Shown: positions 7,360 through 16,738, counted from the stretch's first letter. The stretch is 64,000 bases of DNA from Nostocoides_A vanveenii (GCF_039531165.1 NZ_BAAAPN010000019.1:1-64000), one strand, 5' to 3'. The notes: generated from the letters alone by a model not told the origin. Numbers and translations: made by a program.

Positions 7360-9846
7360 CTACTCTGGTTTTGTCACGGTGAGCAGGCCGTTCCATGAGC
7401 CGCCCGCCTGCTTGATGTTGCTCTCCGTGGCGAACACGTAACGCCACGACCCGAAGGGGGCGTCGCTAGTTCGCGAGTCTCGCACGTACCGCGCCCACTT
7501 CTCGGCGGCTTCCTTCTTGCGCAGCACGTCCGCATCGTTCGCGTTCTTGTCGGCTTTCCCCTCGATCAGCCAAAAGCCGCCGTCAGCGTCCAGGGCGACG
7601 AAGTCGGGGAAGTAGTTCCCGTCATTCTCGGTGGGGATGAACGCTTGCCCGCCGACGTACACCCGGAGCCACCAATAGATTGCTGGGTCCGTGTCGAGGA
7701 GGTGCGCAAGTTCCCATTCGGTGCTGCCCGCGTCGAACGACGCGAACGGCATGACGTTCTTCTTCCATCCGCCGAACGCTGCGTGCTTCACGAACTTGTC
7801 GTTGGATGCGTCGAAGACGTTCCCCGGCGACAGGACAGGTTCGAGCGGGAGAGTGACCGGTCGGATCTGATACCTCACTTCCTTCTTCCGGTTCACGATC
7901 GCCGCTCGGATCGTTTGCCGCATGCCTTCCACGGCTTGCTGTCGCCGTTTCGTGCCCCACTCCGCGGTCGCGTCCTCCGTTGTGACACCAGCGCCTCTCA
8001 GGAACGCCGTGACCAGGCGTCGGGCCGCGCCCTTGCTTGCCTGCTCTCTCGGCACTTCTGGCTGTTGGAGGATCGCTTCCGCGAGTTCCGCGCGTACCGT
8101 GTCCAGCCCGGCGAGTTCCTGGTTGGCTTCCTCCACGTGCTGCTGCACTCGGTTGATGACAACGTCATCGCCGCTTCGTGTCGCCTCCAACGCATCTCGG
8201 AAGATGAAGGTTGGCACCTCTTTGATGAACGCTGCGCCAGCGGCTTGAGCGTCCCCGTCGGGAATGTCGGACAGGCTGAACGATGCGTAGTCGAGGACTG
8301 ACTCGCGGCGAGGGAACACGATCTGTGGGGCCTTCTTCACCCTGCCCACCTCCGTTGGGGTGGGTGCGTCCACACGGCTCTCCGTCTCTTGGAACAGGAG
8401 ACCGTCCCCGACCCGGGTTTCGTCGCCGCTGTCGGGCTCGTCAAGGTCGAAGAGTGCCCATTGACTGGGCTCGACATCCGGTCCTGACGTTCCCGACGGA
8501 GGCGTCGCCGGTTGGGTGTCGCCGGCGTGCGGTTGAGAGGTGTCCACGGTCGCGGTCGTCGCGAAGCCGTGCTCGTCCACTTCGACCGCGGTCGCGGGAA
8601 GTTGGATGCGTTGACGAAGAACGTCCTTCTGGTCGAGCAGTTGCTTGTACGAGTCGTGCGCTACCAGGTCGACCTGGTCGACGTCCGGCACCCCGGTTCT
8701 TGCTCCGAACGGGAGCCGGAGTCCGCGTCCGAGGATCTGCTCGGTCAGCGTTTGCGATGCGAGACGACGCAACGCGACGATCACTGCGATGTTCTTGACG
8801 TCCCACCCTTCGCGGAGCATGTTCACGCTCACGATCGCGCGGATTGGAGAGTCAGGTTCCTCCACTTTCGCGAGAGCGTCCAACGCTTCGTCGGACGACT
8901 GTGACGTCACCTCCAACACGTGCGACCCGTCGCCTATGAACCCTGGCTGAGCGAGGATCTGGCCGACCTCCTGAGCGTGCTCGATCGTTTGGCACACCAC
9001 GAACAGGACCGGTTTCACCGCAGCCGCGGCAGGGTTTGCGTCACGGTACGCGGTGTACGACTGCTCCTTATGGCCGAGGAGCTGGCACGCGTCACGCAGT
9101 TGGGTCCGCTCGTCTTTCGTCCCGTCCTTCCGGTACACGATGACCGGGACTTTCACGTGCCCGTCAGCGATCGCTTCGCCCAGCGTGTACTGGAACACGA
9201 CCTTCGCGTAATCCGCCTTGTCGGGTGTGGCCGTCAGGCCGACTAGTGCGGCCGGGTGCAAGTCTCGGATCGCGGCGGAGAACGCTGCCGCTTTGTCGTG
9301 GTACACGTGATGCTCGTCCGCGATCACGAACAGGTCGTCAGCGTTCTCCAAGTGCGAGTAGAGGGCATCCCCGAGATTCTCGTCCTCGGAGCGCACCTTC
9401 CGGCTCACCTTGTCGGTGGGGCGGATCAACTGCTGCACGTTGAAGACGAATACCTTCAGCCGCTGCGGGTTGCGCAGCACGGAGCCGACGTTGGCTGCCT
9501 GGAAGTTGTCCGGCGTGACGATGAACGGGGCGATGTCAGCCCCGGCCACGTACTTAGCCGACGCCGCGTCGAAGTTCGCCAGGGTCTTGCGCTGGATCGT
9601 GGAACCCGGGGTGACCACCAGAACGTAACGGACACCCTGCTGAGCCAGGTACTCGATCAGCGACGACATCAGGAACGTCTTGCCGACACCCGTGGCGAGG
9701 TCCGCAACCATCTCCTGATAGTCGATTCCGCCATCAGCGATCCGCTGCACGATCTCGGTGAGCGCGTCCTGGTTGGGCTTACGCAGATCGAAGCGCGCGG
9801 CGATCTCCTCGATGAGGGCCTCGTCGTAGGTGATGTCCACGGTCAT
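7360..9846 (-). CDS. res: Type III restriction enzyme, Res subunit
   Basis: An 828-residue Res subunit of a type III restriction-modification system, the ATP-dependent translocase/nuclease that cuts DNA when head-to-head unmodified sites are present. It has Walker A ATGVGKT at residues 51-57, the DExH box DEHH at 177-180, SF2 helicase motifs (GLTATP; ILGRGLRLPFG near the middle) and a C-terminal PD-(D/E)xK nuclease (YFPDF followed by WLIEGKAD, around residues 745-763). It starts one base after the mod stop codon (TGACATG), so the two are co-transcribed. Length is within the family range and nothing is visibly broken. Confidence 0.93.
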   Translation of the reverse strand: MTVDITYDEALIEEIAARFDLRKPNQDALTEIVQRIADGGIDYQEMVADLATGVGKTFLMSSLIEYLAQQGVRYVLVVTPGSTIQRKTLANFDAASAKYVAGADIAPFIVTPDNFQAANVGSVLRNPQRLKVFVFNVQQLIRPTDKVSRKVRSEDENLGDALYSHLENADDLFVIADEHHVYHDKAAAFSAAIRDLHPAALVGLTATPDKADYAKVVFQYTLGEAIADGHVKVPVIVYRKDGTKDERTQLRDACQLLGHKEQSYTAYRDANPAAAAVKPVLFVVCQTIEHAQEVGQILAQPGFIGDGSHVLEVTSQSSDEALDALAKVEEPDSPIRAIVSVNMLREGWDVKNIAVIVALRRLASQTLTEQILGRGLRLPFGARTGVPDVDQVDLVAHDSYKQLLDQKDVLRQRIQLPATAVEVDEHGFATTATVDTSQPHAGDTQPATPPSGTSGPDVEPSQWALFDLDEPDSGDETRVGDGLLFQETESRVDAPTPTEVGRVKKAPQIVFPRRESVLDYASFSLSDIPDGDAQAAGAAFIKEVPTFIFRDALEATRSGDDVVINRVQQHVEEANQELAGLDTVRAELAEAILQQPEVPREQASKGAARRLVTAFLRGAGVTTEDATAEWGTKRRQQAVEGMRQTIRAAIVNRKKEVRYQIRPVTLPLEPVLSPGNVFDASNDKFVKHAAFGGWKKNVMPFASFDAGSTEWELAHLLDTDPAIYWWLRVYVGGQAFIPTENDGNYFPDFVALDADGGFWLIEGKADKNANDADVLRKKEAAEKWARYVRDSRTSDAPFGSWRYVFATESNIKQAGGSWNGLLTVTKPE

Positions 9847-9847
9847 G

Positions 9848-11791
9848 TCAGTTCACCGTGCCCTTCGGGAACAGGTCGTCAGGGGCTTTCCGCATCCTTG
9901 AACCGGGCGACAGGTCCTGCAACAGCTCAGCGGCCTCCGGCAGGACCCCCTTAGCGACGATCACAGCCCTCTCCTTCGGCCCCAGGTGCTCCACCACGGT
10001 ACGCACCACATTCTCGTCCGCGACTCCATCAATCACCGCCAGACGCTGCCGATTCCGCACACCGCAGAACACGGGATCGTCGGGCGTGAGCGTGAACTTC
10101 AACTGCCCTGCAATGGCCCTCGACCACGCACCGTTCGTCGCCTCCGGGGACAAGTAGACCGAGCCGTCCTCATCGTCCACCTCATACATCGAGGGACCCA
10201 TCTTGGCCACGGTGAAGCCACCACCACCTTCCCAGAGCACGGTCTTGTCGTCACGAGTCTTGGTCGCGGTGCGGAGTGCTTTCAGAGTGGCAGCGTCGAG
10301 ACCGTCCAGTCCCTTGGCCACTTTGTTCAGCAGGTTGTTGAACGACTGGGCATCTTGGGCAGTAATCCCCTCGGGAAGGTCGTCAAGAGGTACTCGCTCA
10401 GACTTGGATGTGACGCCACCGGGGTCTTCTCCATTCACAACAGCCTTCAGACGTGGGCCTGTGAAGTGCCCGACGTTGGATTCACTCAGTTCTACCGTCA
10501 CCCAGCGACGGCCCATCTTGTGCGCGACCGCAGCCGTTGTCCCAGAGCCAGCGAAGCAATCGAGCACCAGGTCACCGCGTGCTGTCCCGAGGGAGATCAC
10601 GCGCTGGATGAGGGCCTCTGGCTTGGGAGTTGAGAACGGAGCCAGTCCCTTAGTGAACGCCTTTACTTCCGTCTTAGCCGTCCGATTACTGCCCACCTCG
10701 GAGTTGGGCCACCAAGTGCGTGGCGGTATTCCCTGAGTGGGGATATAGGTCTTCTTACCCGGCCCACCTCGCGCGTGCTCGCCCGTGAAGTAGAACGTGG
10801 GCCACTGACCTGCCTGGTGTCGTTCCGTGGCGCTTTCACGGGCCTCGTCGAGGTCACCGCGAAGCATGATCGCAGGCACGTCTTCTCTCATCTGCGATGC
10901 TGGTAGACCACATACTTCGGCGCGCCGCTCCGTGTCGTCAATGATCCGCAACTCGTAGTCGGCGTACTCACTCAGCATGTGAAGGATGTCGGCTTGACCG
11001 AGAGCCCAGCAGCGATTCTTCAGGGGGTAGTGGAGAGCGCCAGTCACCGGGTTCTGGACCGCATAGACCATTCCTTGATGGGTTCGCGCACCAGGTGCCG
11101 TAGGTCCCGCGTTGAACCAGTCACGGGGATCACCGTCCGGCGACTTGTATATGGCGTTCATGCTGTCCGGACGGGGCATCTTGTTGGGACTCCAGCCCAT
11201 TGATGTGCGATACACCAAGATAATGTCAAAGTCAGACGAGAAGCCTTGCGAGTCGTTTCGTAAGGTGTCTGACTTCTGCCAAGCAATCTCAGCCACGAAG
11301 TGCTCGGCCCCGAACTCCTCGTCAAGGAGTAGTCGCATCCTGTGCACCTCAGCATCATCAAGATGTACCCACACGGAAGCGTCCTCGGCCAACAGCGGCT
11401 TGATGTCCCGAATGCGGTCCCGCATCATCGTCAGCCAGATGCTGTGCTCCAACTGGTCGGCGTAGTGCTCGAAAGTCTGCTCTGTGTTGAAGGGTGGGTC
11501 GATGTAGACCAACTTGACCTGACCGGCGTACTTCTGCGCATACTCGGGGATCGTCCCGAGGGCACGCAGCGCGTCGCCGGAGTCTCCGATGACGAGAAGG
11601 TTCTCGTCAGCTCCGGTCGGTCCGTCAGTAGCACCTACCCGCTCGAGGACTTCAATGGGTTTCACTTCGAGGGCGCGGGGGTCGTTCGGGTCGACCCATG
11701 CGTAGTCGTACTTGCCGTTCTCGGTCGGGATGAGGGCCATGTCCTTGCCCGTCCAAGTCAGCTCAAGGCGTCCCTTGGGGTTTCGCTTCAT
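9848..11791 (-). CDS. mod: Type III DNA methyltransferase, Mod subunit (N6-adenine)
   Basis: A 647-residue Mod subunit, which methylates adenine on one strand of the recognition site and gives Res its specificity. Motif IV is DPPFN at residues 98-102 and precedes motif I (LDCFAGSGTTAAVAHKMG in the second half), the order of beta-class methyltransferases. The region between them is the target-recognition domain. The start ATG follows a GAGGG-type ribosome binding site on the minus strand. Its phase-variable repeat tract, common in pathogen Mod genes, is absent. The recognition sequence cannot be predicted from here. Confidence 0.93.
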   Translation of the reverse strand: MKRNPKGRLELTWTGKDMALIPTENGKYDYAWVDPNDPRALEVKPIEVLERVGATDGPTGADENLLVIGDSGDALRALGTIPEYAQKYAGQVKLVYIDPPFNTEQTFEHYADQLEHSIWLTMMRDRIRDIKPLLAEDASVWVHLDDAEVHRMRLLLDEEFGAEHFVAEIAWQKSDTLRNDSQGFSSDFDIILVYRTSMGWSPNKMPRPDSMNAIYKSPDGDPRDWFNAGPTAPGARTHQGMVYAVQNPVTGALHYPLKNRCWALGQADILHMLSEYADYELRIIDDTERRAEVCGLPASQMREDVPAIMLRGDLDEARESATERHQAGQWPTFYFTGEHARGGPGKKTYIPTQGIPPRTWWPNSEVGSNRTAKTEVKAFTKGLAPFSTPKPEALIQRVISLGTARGDLVLDCFAGSGTTAAVAHKMGRRWVTVELSESNVGHFTGPRLKAVVNGEDPGGVTSKSERVPLDDLPEGITAQDAQSFNNLLNKVAKGLDGLDAATLKALRTATKTRDDKTVLWEGGGGFTVAKMGPSMYEVDDEDGSVYLSPEATNGAWSRAIAGQLKFTLTPDDPVFCGVRNRQRLAVIDGVADENVVRTVVEHLGPKERAVIVAKGVLPEAAELLQDLSPGSRMRKAPDDLFPKGTVN

Positions 11792-11936
11792 CCGTCATGC
11801 CCTCGTAGTCGGCCGGGAGTGGTCTCGGGTCGCGCTCATCGTAGGCGCGTGCTGTGACGTTATCGGCCGACCGCTCGCCCGCGCCCGCTCGGGGTGCCAC
11901 GTGTCGTCGCGAGGGTCGCGTTTGGACAGATCTGGC

Positions 11937-12293
11937 TTACACCTCCATGGGGCAGGGGTGCTCGGCCCGATCCACGACGAACCCTTCCTCCTCGAACGCG
12001 TGCAACGCCTTGAGCCATTCGTCGTCGGGGCTGGTCGCGAAGCACGCGAGCCACTGCTCCAGGAACCCGTGTGGGGTGCGGGGGATCGCGACCCTGCCGA
12101 AGAAGCTGTAGTCGAAGTAGACGAGGTCCGTGAACCATTCAACGCGGGACGGCGTCGCGCAGCAGACCGGGCACTCGATCCACCCCGACTCCCACCCCCA
12201 CGGCCACGTGACCGTGACGACGGTGTGCGCGGCGGCGAAGTCGCCGTTCATGGGCGGGATGACAGGCCAAGCCTCGCGCCCCGCGCCGGTCAT
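11937..12293 (-). CDS. Small protein of unknown function with a Cys-x-x-Cys pair
   Basis: A 118-residue protein, rich in Trp and Phe, with WIECPVCCATP in the middle, a possible single metal-binding knuckle. I do not recognise the family. The ATG start at 12293-12291 overlaps the stop of the small upstream gene (ATGA), which supports both being real. A longer upstream frame has no supporting start. It lies upstream of mod on the same strand, separated by 145 bp. Confidence 0.55.
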   Translation of the reverse strand: MTGAGREAWPVIPPMNGDFAAAHTVVTVTWPWGWESGWIECPVCCATPSRVEWFTDLVYFDYSFFGRVAIPRTPHGFLEQWLACFATSPDDEWLKALHAFEEEGFVVDRAEHPCPMEV

Positions 12294-12457
12294 GGGACGT
12301 TCCGATAGACGCGGCGAGCGAGGACCTGCTGCCCACGCCACAACACGTTGTAAAGGTTCCAGGGAGCCTTGTCGTACGTGTCCCAGGGCTGCCCGACCCG
12401 GGCGGTCCAAGCAGGGATCCGGACTGAACACAACCAGTCCGCGAAGCGAGTGAACAT
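12290..12457 (-). CDS. Very small basic/aromatic protein, unknown
   Basis: A 55-residue protein (MFTRFADWLCSVRIPAW..) of unknown function. Its ATG follows AAAGGGG by seven bases on the minus strand, and its stop overlaps the start of the next gene (ATGA). This coupling is the main evidence that it is translated. Small, Trp-rich and basic. Confidence 0.45.
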   Translation of the reverse strand: MFTRFADWLCSVRIPAWTARVGQPWDTYDKAPWNLYNVLWRGQQVLARRVYRNVP

Positions 12458-12637
12458 GGCGACCGCCCCTTTCAAGGGGATCGTGGGCGGCCCCAGAGCG
12501 GGGCTACCGTCGGTCGCGGGTGTTCACGAAACGTCAGGCTAGGGGCGGGAGATGCCCACCTGCAAGGCCGACGAACGACACACCTGTGGATAAGTTGCCA
12601 ATCTCGCGTCGGCCCGATCTGGGAGACTGTCCACCGC

Positions 12638-13312
12638 ATGCGCACGGCATGCACCAGCTTGGGGAGGAGCGGCGACGACGTGCCGGAGTTTGCGCCAACC
12701 GACAAGTGGCCTCGGCACCCGAAGCCGTGGTGGCGGGACGCGTTGGACATGGCGCGCGATTACGGCTGGTCACTTACCCAGATCAAAGGTCACGGGTGGG
12801 GCCACATCTACTGCCCGGCGCGGTCCTGCGATTATCCGATCTATTCGTCCGGCACAGCGCCTGAAGGCCCTGCAAAGACCGCTCGCCGTAAGGTTGAACG
12901 GTGCCCCCATGGGACGGTCGCCGCGGAGTCGGTATCGCACATCGAGGCGCTGCTCACGAAGGCCGAGCGTTTGATCGATGCGGCCGACGCGCTGTCTCTG
13001 AAGAACAAGCTTGAGCGACGCGCGGAACTTCTGGACGCGGCCGACGACTTGGTGTCACAGAGCGCCGCATGGGACGAGTTCGGCCTTCTCCTTGCTCAGG
13101 CTGAGGACGCTGAGCAGGAAGCCGCCGCGGCGTTCGCGGCTGCTGGCGAGCGACACGACGCGCAAGCCGGAGCTCTGGACGCGGCGGATGGGCAGGTCCG
13201 ATCGGCCCGGGACGCCTTGCAGCGACCTCGGCTCCCGTCCGGTGAGGTCAAACGGTTGAAGGGATGGGCGGACGAGTTGAGAGCCCGGATCGTCGCCGCG
13301 CGGTCGGCGTAA
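12638..13312 (+). CDS. Unknown protein: small N-terminal domain plus long coiled coil
   Basis: A 224-residue protein. The N-terminal part (PRHPKPWWRDALDMARDYGWSL followed by KGHGWGHIYCP and a Cys-x-x-x-Cys pair) looks like a small HicA-type fold, with a GHGWGHI stretch where HicA toxins have a catalytic His. Residues about 100-220 are an Ala/Glu/Arg-rich heptad pattern predicted as coiled coil. HicA-like toxicity is only a resemblance. Alternative starts exist (ATG 12638, or GTG 12680 behind GGGGAGGAG). It is divergent from the two small genes on the left. Confidence 0.5.
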   Translation: MRTACTSLGRSGDDVPEFAPTDKWPRHPKPWWRDALDMARDYGWSLTQIKGHGWGHIYCPARSCDYPIYSSGTAPEGPAKTARRKVERCPHGTVAAESVSHIEALLTKAERLIDAADALSLKNKLERRAELLDAADDLVSQSAAWDEFGLLLAQAEDAEQEAAAAFAAAGERHDAQAGALDAADGQVRSARDALQRPRLPSGEVKRLKGWADELRARIVAARSA

Positions 13313-13420
13313 CCGTCCGAGGAACTTTGAGAGTTGTGCAACAGTTACCCGTATCAGGTTGACGTTTGCCAACCTCATGCTTGTAGTGTGTGACGCCTGC
13401 ACCGGGTGAAGGAGATGGGG

Positions 13421-14125
13421 ATGCTCACGGAAGTGTGTCTTCAGGTTGAAGGGCTTAACTTGGACGATGAGCAGACTTCGACGGTCATCGAGCAGCGCTT
13501 CGCGGACTACCTGTGGGGCTCAGTCGACGGGCTCGTCACCGTCACGATCTACGTGGACTCCGACGACGTCCCGGGCGACGTGGTTGAGGCCGCTCGCGCT
13601 GTCGAGCACTACCTGCCCGGTGTGAACGTTCGTCGTGTCCACCGCGACCTTGTCACCGCGTCAGACATTGCCGGTCGTGTCGGCGTGTCCCGTGAAGCAG
13701 TCCGCAAGTGGACGCAACGTGACGGTGACGCCGCGTTCCCTGCCCCGTACGACACGGTCGGCGGGGACGGTCGCCCGTCAAAGGTGTGGCTGTGGTCTGA
13801 CGTTCTGCCATGGTTGAAGAACGTCTACGGCATCGACATGGACGAGAACTTGCCTGACGACGCCACCGTCGCGCACATCGACGCGTGCCTCGCGAAGGTG
13901 ACGAGCTACCTTGACCGTCAGTGGCGCACCGTCACCGCTACCGCGTGGGATTCGGATGTCCTGTCGGCCGTGGAAGCACGACTGCACCGGCTGCTTGTCA
14001 CGCACTGGAGTCAGGCCGTTGCGAGCCGTGACCACGGCGTCGAGGTCGTGCTCCATCCGATCACGGTGCGGACTCCCAGGCTGAGGGTTCTCCAGGGCGG
14101 AGTCTTGGAGCGAGAGAGTGCCTGA
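13421..14125 (+). CDS. HTH DNA-binding protein paired with a SecB-like chaperone
   Basis: A 234-residue protein. The N-terminal domain (about 1-75) is beta/alpha with no named family. A helix-turn-helix follows (LVTASDIAGRVGVSREAVRKWTQ, about residues 73-95) with the look of a MerR/AlpA-type winged recognition helix; the C-terminal part is unknown. The ATG at 13421 lies six bases after GGAG, so I prefer it over the GTG at 13406. It overlaps the next gene by eight bases. In toxin-antitoxin-chaperone loci a DNA-binding antitoxin is guarded by a SecB-like protein; this pair resembles that arrangement without a recognisable toxin. Confidence 0.65.
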   Translation: MLTEVCLQVEGLNLDDEQTSTVIEQRFADYLWGSVDGLVTVTIYVDSDDVPGDVVEAARAVEHYLPGVNVRRVHRDLVTASDIAGRVGVSREAVRKWTQRDGDAAFPAPYDTVGGDGRPSKVWLWSDVLPWLKNVYGIDMDENLPDDATVAHIDACLAKVTSYLDRQWRTVTATAWDSDVLSAVEARLHRLLVTHWSQAVASRDHGVEVVLHPITVRTPRLRVLQGGVLERESA

Positions 14126-14630
14126 AGCGGAGACTGAGCAGGGAAGCGGACTCGTTCGCGAGGTTGAGAACCTGGTCGAGCGCACCGAGGTCCGCGATAT
14201 TCGGTTGCAGAAGGTCGCTGGGGAGGTTTTCCGCACACCCCCGAGCGAGATGACGGTCAGCCTCCAACGGGACGAACCTAAGTACGTGATCGAGGATGGA
14301 GTCGTCCTCGCGCTGTTCACGAACACGATCCAGTACGCGGCGACCGACCCGACCGATCAGGCGACGGAAACACCGATCGCTCGTCTCACCGCAACCCACA
14401 TCGTTGAACTCACACTCGCTGAGGGCGACCAACCGTCACCTGAAGCGGTGTCGCTCCTGCTGAACGGGAACGTGCTGTTCATGGTCTACCCGTACGTGCG
14501 CTCCGCGCTACACCGCCTGCCGACCGAGCTTGGCCTGCCATCGATACTTCTCCCGTACCTGCGACGGGAAATGGGCGCCGCTCCCAACGACGAGACGATT
14601 AGCGCAAGATCCGACGCCGACGGCGTTTAG
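14118..14630 (+). CDS. SecB-like chaperone
   Basis: A 170-residue protein. The second half (ATHIVELTLAEGDQPSPEAVSLLLNG then FMVYPYVRSALHRLPTELGLPSILLPYL) follows the SecB pattern of a helix carrying a YP-Y motif followed by the conserved G-LP-LLP end. SecB-like proteins in actinobacteria often act as the chaperone of toxin-antitoxin-chaperone systems (as in Rv1957 of M. tuberculosis) rather than in general export. The start is GTG, inside the end of the preceding HTH gene. The first 60 residues diverge from SecB. Confidence 0.65.
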   Translation: MPEAETEQGSGLVREVENLVERTEVRDIRLQKVAGEVFRTPPSEMTVSLQRDEPKYVIEDGVVLALFTNTIQYAATDPTDQATETPIARLTATHIVELTLAEGDQPSPEAVSLLLNGNVLFMVYPYVRSALHRLPTELGLPSILLPYLRREMGAAPNDETISARSDADGV

Positions 14631-14780
14631 CCCACGCACGACTAACCAGGTCGAGAGAAGCCTGGTTGACGCCCTCAGTAGCAGGGCGCACATCGGGCCA
14701 GACTGGGAGTTGTGCGGCACCAAGCGGATTCGACGTCGCAAAGTTGTCGCGCGCACCATCCGTCTGGCACCGTCGACCCG

Positions 14781-15638
14781 GTGGACATCCTCACCGAACG
14801 GCAACACCGTGCGCTCGCCTTCATCGACGCGGCAACGCAGGGCGGTCACGCCCCCACAGAACGCGCGGTTGAGTTGTGGCTGAACGATCCGAACCCCCGC
14901 GTGGAGGGGGGCTCCCTGGCTCGCGGCCTGGCGAATAGCGAGGGGTTCCGCTCGTTCCTGTCCACCATGTCGCAGTTGGCGGGCACGTCTGAGGGCACGC
15001 TTCCCCACTTGAAACGGCTCGGGTGGGTCGAGTCAACCGCCGTGTCAGGTGGAGGCGGCTGCAGGCTCACACCGCTCGGGCGGGCGCTACTACGGTCGGC
15101 GGACGCAACCGACGATGAGGCCCTGCAGGTCGTCGTTCTCCAACATGACAACCCGCTGTCCTATCCGATGTTGATCGGGGAGTTGTCAGGAATGGGGGAG
15201 GCGATGCTCGTGGATCCCTACTTCGACCTTCAGGGTTGCGCTGACGTGCTCGCGCGCACCCAAGTCAGCCGCGTGTTGATGAGCGACGGTTCGTCCACAG
15301 CCCCGCGACGAGCAGCGATCGCGACGTATCTAAGCGGGATGCCCGACCGTGGGATCGAGGTGCGGGCCTCCGATGGTTTGCATGACCGTCTGGTGATCGC
15401 GGGCGACGGGCGCGTGTCAACGATCGGCTCCTCGTTGAACGGGATCGCGCGCGGCAGGGCGAGCAGCATCGTCACGCCGCTTCCGAAAGCTGCAGCAGAT
15501 GCGATGGCCTCGGAGATGGAGGCCAAGTGGGCGGCTGCGACACCGTTGCTGGTGCAGGTCGACTCACGCGAACCAGCCGATGCGCGTGACGAGAGTCTGG
15601 ACCCCGACCCCGACCCCGACTCCGGTGACGCTGTGTAG
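14781..15638 (+). CDS. Phospholipase-D-like protein with N-terminal winged helix
   Basis: A 285-residue protein if started at GTG 14781. Residues about 1-115 look like a winged-helix DNA-binding region (LTERQHRALAFIDAATQGGHAP ... LKRLGWVESTAVSGGGGCRLTPLGRALL). The second half carries a single PLD-superfamily half-site: LHDRLVIAGDGRVSTIGSSLNG, matching HxK(x)4D(x)nGSxN with Arg in place of Lys. Two such halves form an active enzyme, so a homodimer would be required. The C-terminus is Asp/Pro-rich. PLD-fold proteins with a winged helix occur as nucleases in defence loci; whether this one cuts DNA is unknown. Confidence 0.6.
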   Translation: MDILTERQHRALAFIDAATQGGHAPTERAVELWLNDPNPRVEGGSLARGLANSEGFRSFLSTMSQLAGTSEGTLPHLKRLGWVESTAVSGGGGCRLTPLGRALLRSADATDDEALQVVVLQHDNPLSYPMLIGELSGMGEAMLVDPYFDLQGCADVLARTQVSRVLMSDGSSTAPRRAAIATYLSGMPDRGIEVRASDGLHDRLVIAGDGRVSTIGSSLNGIARGRASSIVTPLPKAAADAMASEMEAKWAAATPLLVQVDSREPADARDESLDPDPDPDSGDAV

Positions 15639-15683
15639 TTCCCAGATGTCAGTTGGCCTGCTGATCCGGCCGACACCTCAGGT

Positions 15684-15884
15684 ATGAGCGATCTTCTCCC
15701 GTTCCGTGGTGAAACAGTCAGCACGGTCGACGCATCGACCGTCGCCTTCACAACCGAAGGTTTCCTTCACGCCCGACAGCGCCCGACTGGCCCCATCGAC
15801 ACTGACCGAGAAGACTGGGTGGATGAGCAGGGCAGTGAGAATCGTGGCAGGCCGCGAAGAGGTAAGCCGTCTGTGGATTCCTGA
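15684..15884 (+). CDS. Possible small protein, weakly supported
   Basis: A 66-residue frame (MSDLLPFRGETVSTVDASTV..) with a natural-looking N-terminal half but no clear ribosome binding site. It overlaps the following gene by 62 bp in another frame. It may be genuine, or the remnant 5' end of that gene after a frameshift. Confidence 0.25.
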   Translation: MSDLLPFRGETVSTVDASTVAFTTEGFLHARQRPTGPIDTDREDWVDEQGSENRGRPRRGKPSVDS

Positions 15885-16245
15885 GTCAACCCTTGGCGGC
15901 GCCAACGTGCTCCACGGGCTCGGGTTCCGCCGGCCTGGGGAGGTGGCTGAGATGCCGGACGGGTCGCCGCCCATCGCGGATCTGACACGCCACCAGCACG
16001 ATGTTGTGCTGCTTGATGCGGCCGCTGAGGGAGAACCAGCCGTGCTCGCCACGGTCAGCTTCGATAGTGATCATCCGAACGAATGGGTGCAGCGATGCTT
16101 GGACAGTGGTCGGCTTGTTGTCATGGCAGGACCGGGTGAGGGTCCGTACAGCAACGCGGCGCGCTACTTCACGCGGAGCTGGCAGAAGATGATCCCTCTC
16201 GCGATACGCGGCACGACCGATGGCGTCACGTTGACACCACCCTGA
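15823..16245 (+). CDS. Protein of unknown function
   Basis: A 140-residue protein of no recognised family. It has a plausible folded core (HDVVLLDAAAEGEPAVLATVSFDSDHPNEWVQRCLDSGRLVVMAGPGEGP) with alternating beta strands and helices and an ordinary composition. The ATG at 15823 is chosen because sequence upstream of it in this frame is low-complexity. No clear ribosome binding site. Confidence 0.45.
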   Translation: MSRAVRIVAGREEVSRLWIPESTLGGANVLHGLGFRRPGEVAEMPDGSPPIADLTRHQHDVVLLDAAAEGEPAVLATVSFDSDHPNEWVQRCLDSGRLVVMAGPGEGPYSNAARYFTRSWQKMIPLAIRGTTDGVTLTPP

Positions 16246-16314
16246 ACCGACAAGCGAGGGCGGACACATCACGGACGGGCAGACGTGTCATCCACCGACG
16301 GGACGCTCCATGTC

Positions 16315-16626
16315 ATGGACGACACCGACACGAACACCCCGCTCAGCACCAGCACACCTGACACGATCCCGCTCGCGGATCTGCTTGCGTTGCGGGATGA
16401 GATCCGCGCGGCGCGTGACGCGGCGGAGAAGGAATCCGACGAGTACGTCCACGCCGACATGTACCACGAGTTCGAGAACGCTGACGGCCGCTACGAAGGA
16501 CTCGCCCAAGCCGGGCACATCATCACCAAGTTCATCGGGGACTGCACCCACGACGACATTCGCGCGGACCTGTCCGGCGACGAGTCCTGCATCGACTGCG
16601 GCACCCCAGCCGACGACCTCGACTAG
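16315..16626 (+). CDS. Small acidic protein with a terminal CxxC, unknown
   Basis: A 103-residue acidic protein. A helical middle (IPLADLLALRDEIRAARDAAEKESDEYVHADMYHEF) is followed by a Cys..Cys-x-x-Cys cluster near the C-terminus (IGDCTHDDI...SCIDCGTP) that could bind one metal ion. GTG at 16285 is an alternative start ten codons upstream. Last gene before the right end of the transposon. Function unknown. Confidence 0.5.
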   Translation: MDDTDTNTPLSTSTPDTIPLADLLALRDEIRAARDAAEKESDEYVHADMYHEFENADGRYEGLAQAGHIITKFIGDCTHDDIRADLSGDESCIDCGTPADDLD

Positions 16627-16704
16627 AGCGACGAATCGAAACAGCCCGCGCAGGCACACGCTCACCGACCACCCGCCGCGACGCGCTGACCAGCACAAAC
16701 ACCT

Positions 16705-16738
16705 CAACCGTGTAAAAAACCCGGTCAACCCGTGTAAA
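16705..16738 (+). repeat. Subterminal direct repeat near the right transposon end
   Basis: CAACCGTGTAAA (16705-16716) and CAACCCGTGTAAA (16726-16738) are near-identical direct repeats within 90 bp of the right inverted repeat. Subterminal repeats often bind transposase. No counterpart was seen at the left end. Confidence 0.3.
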
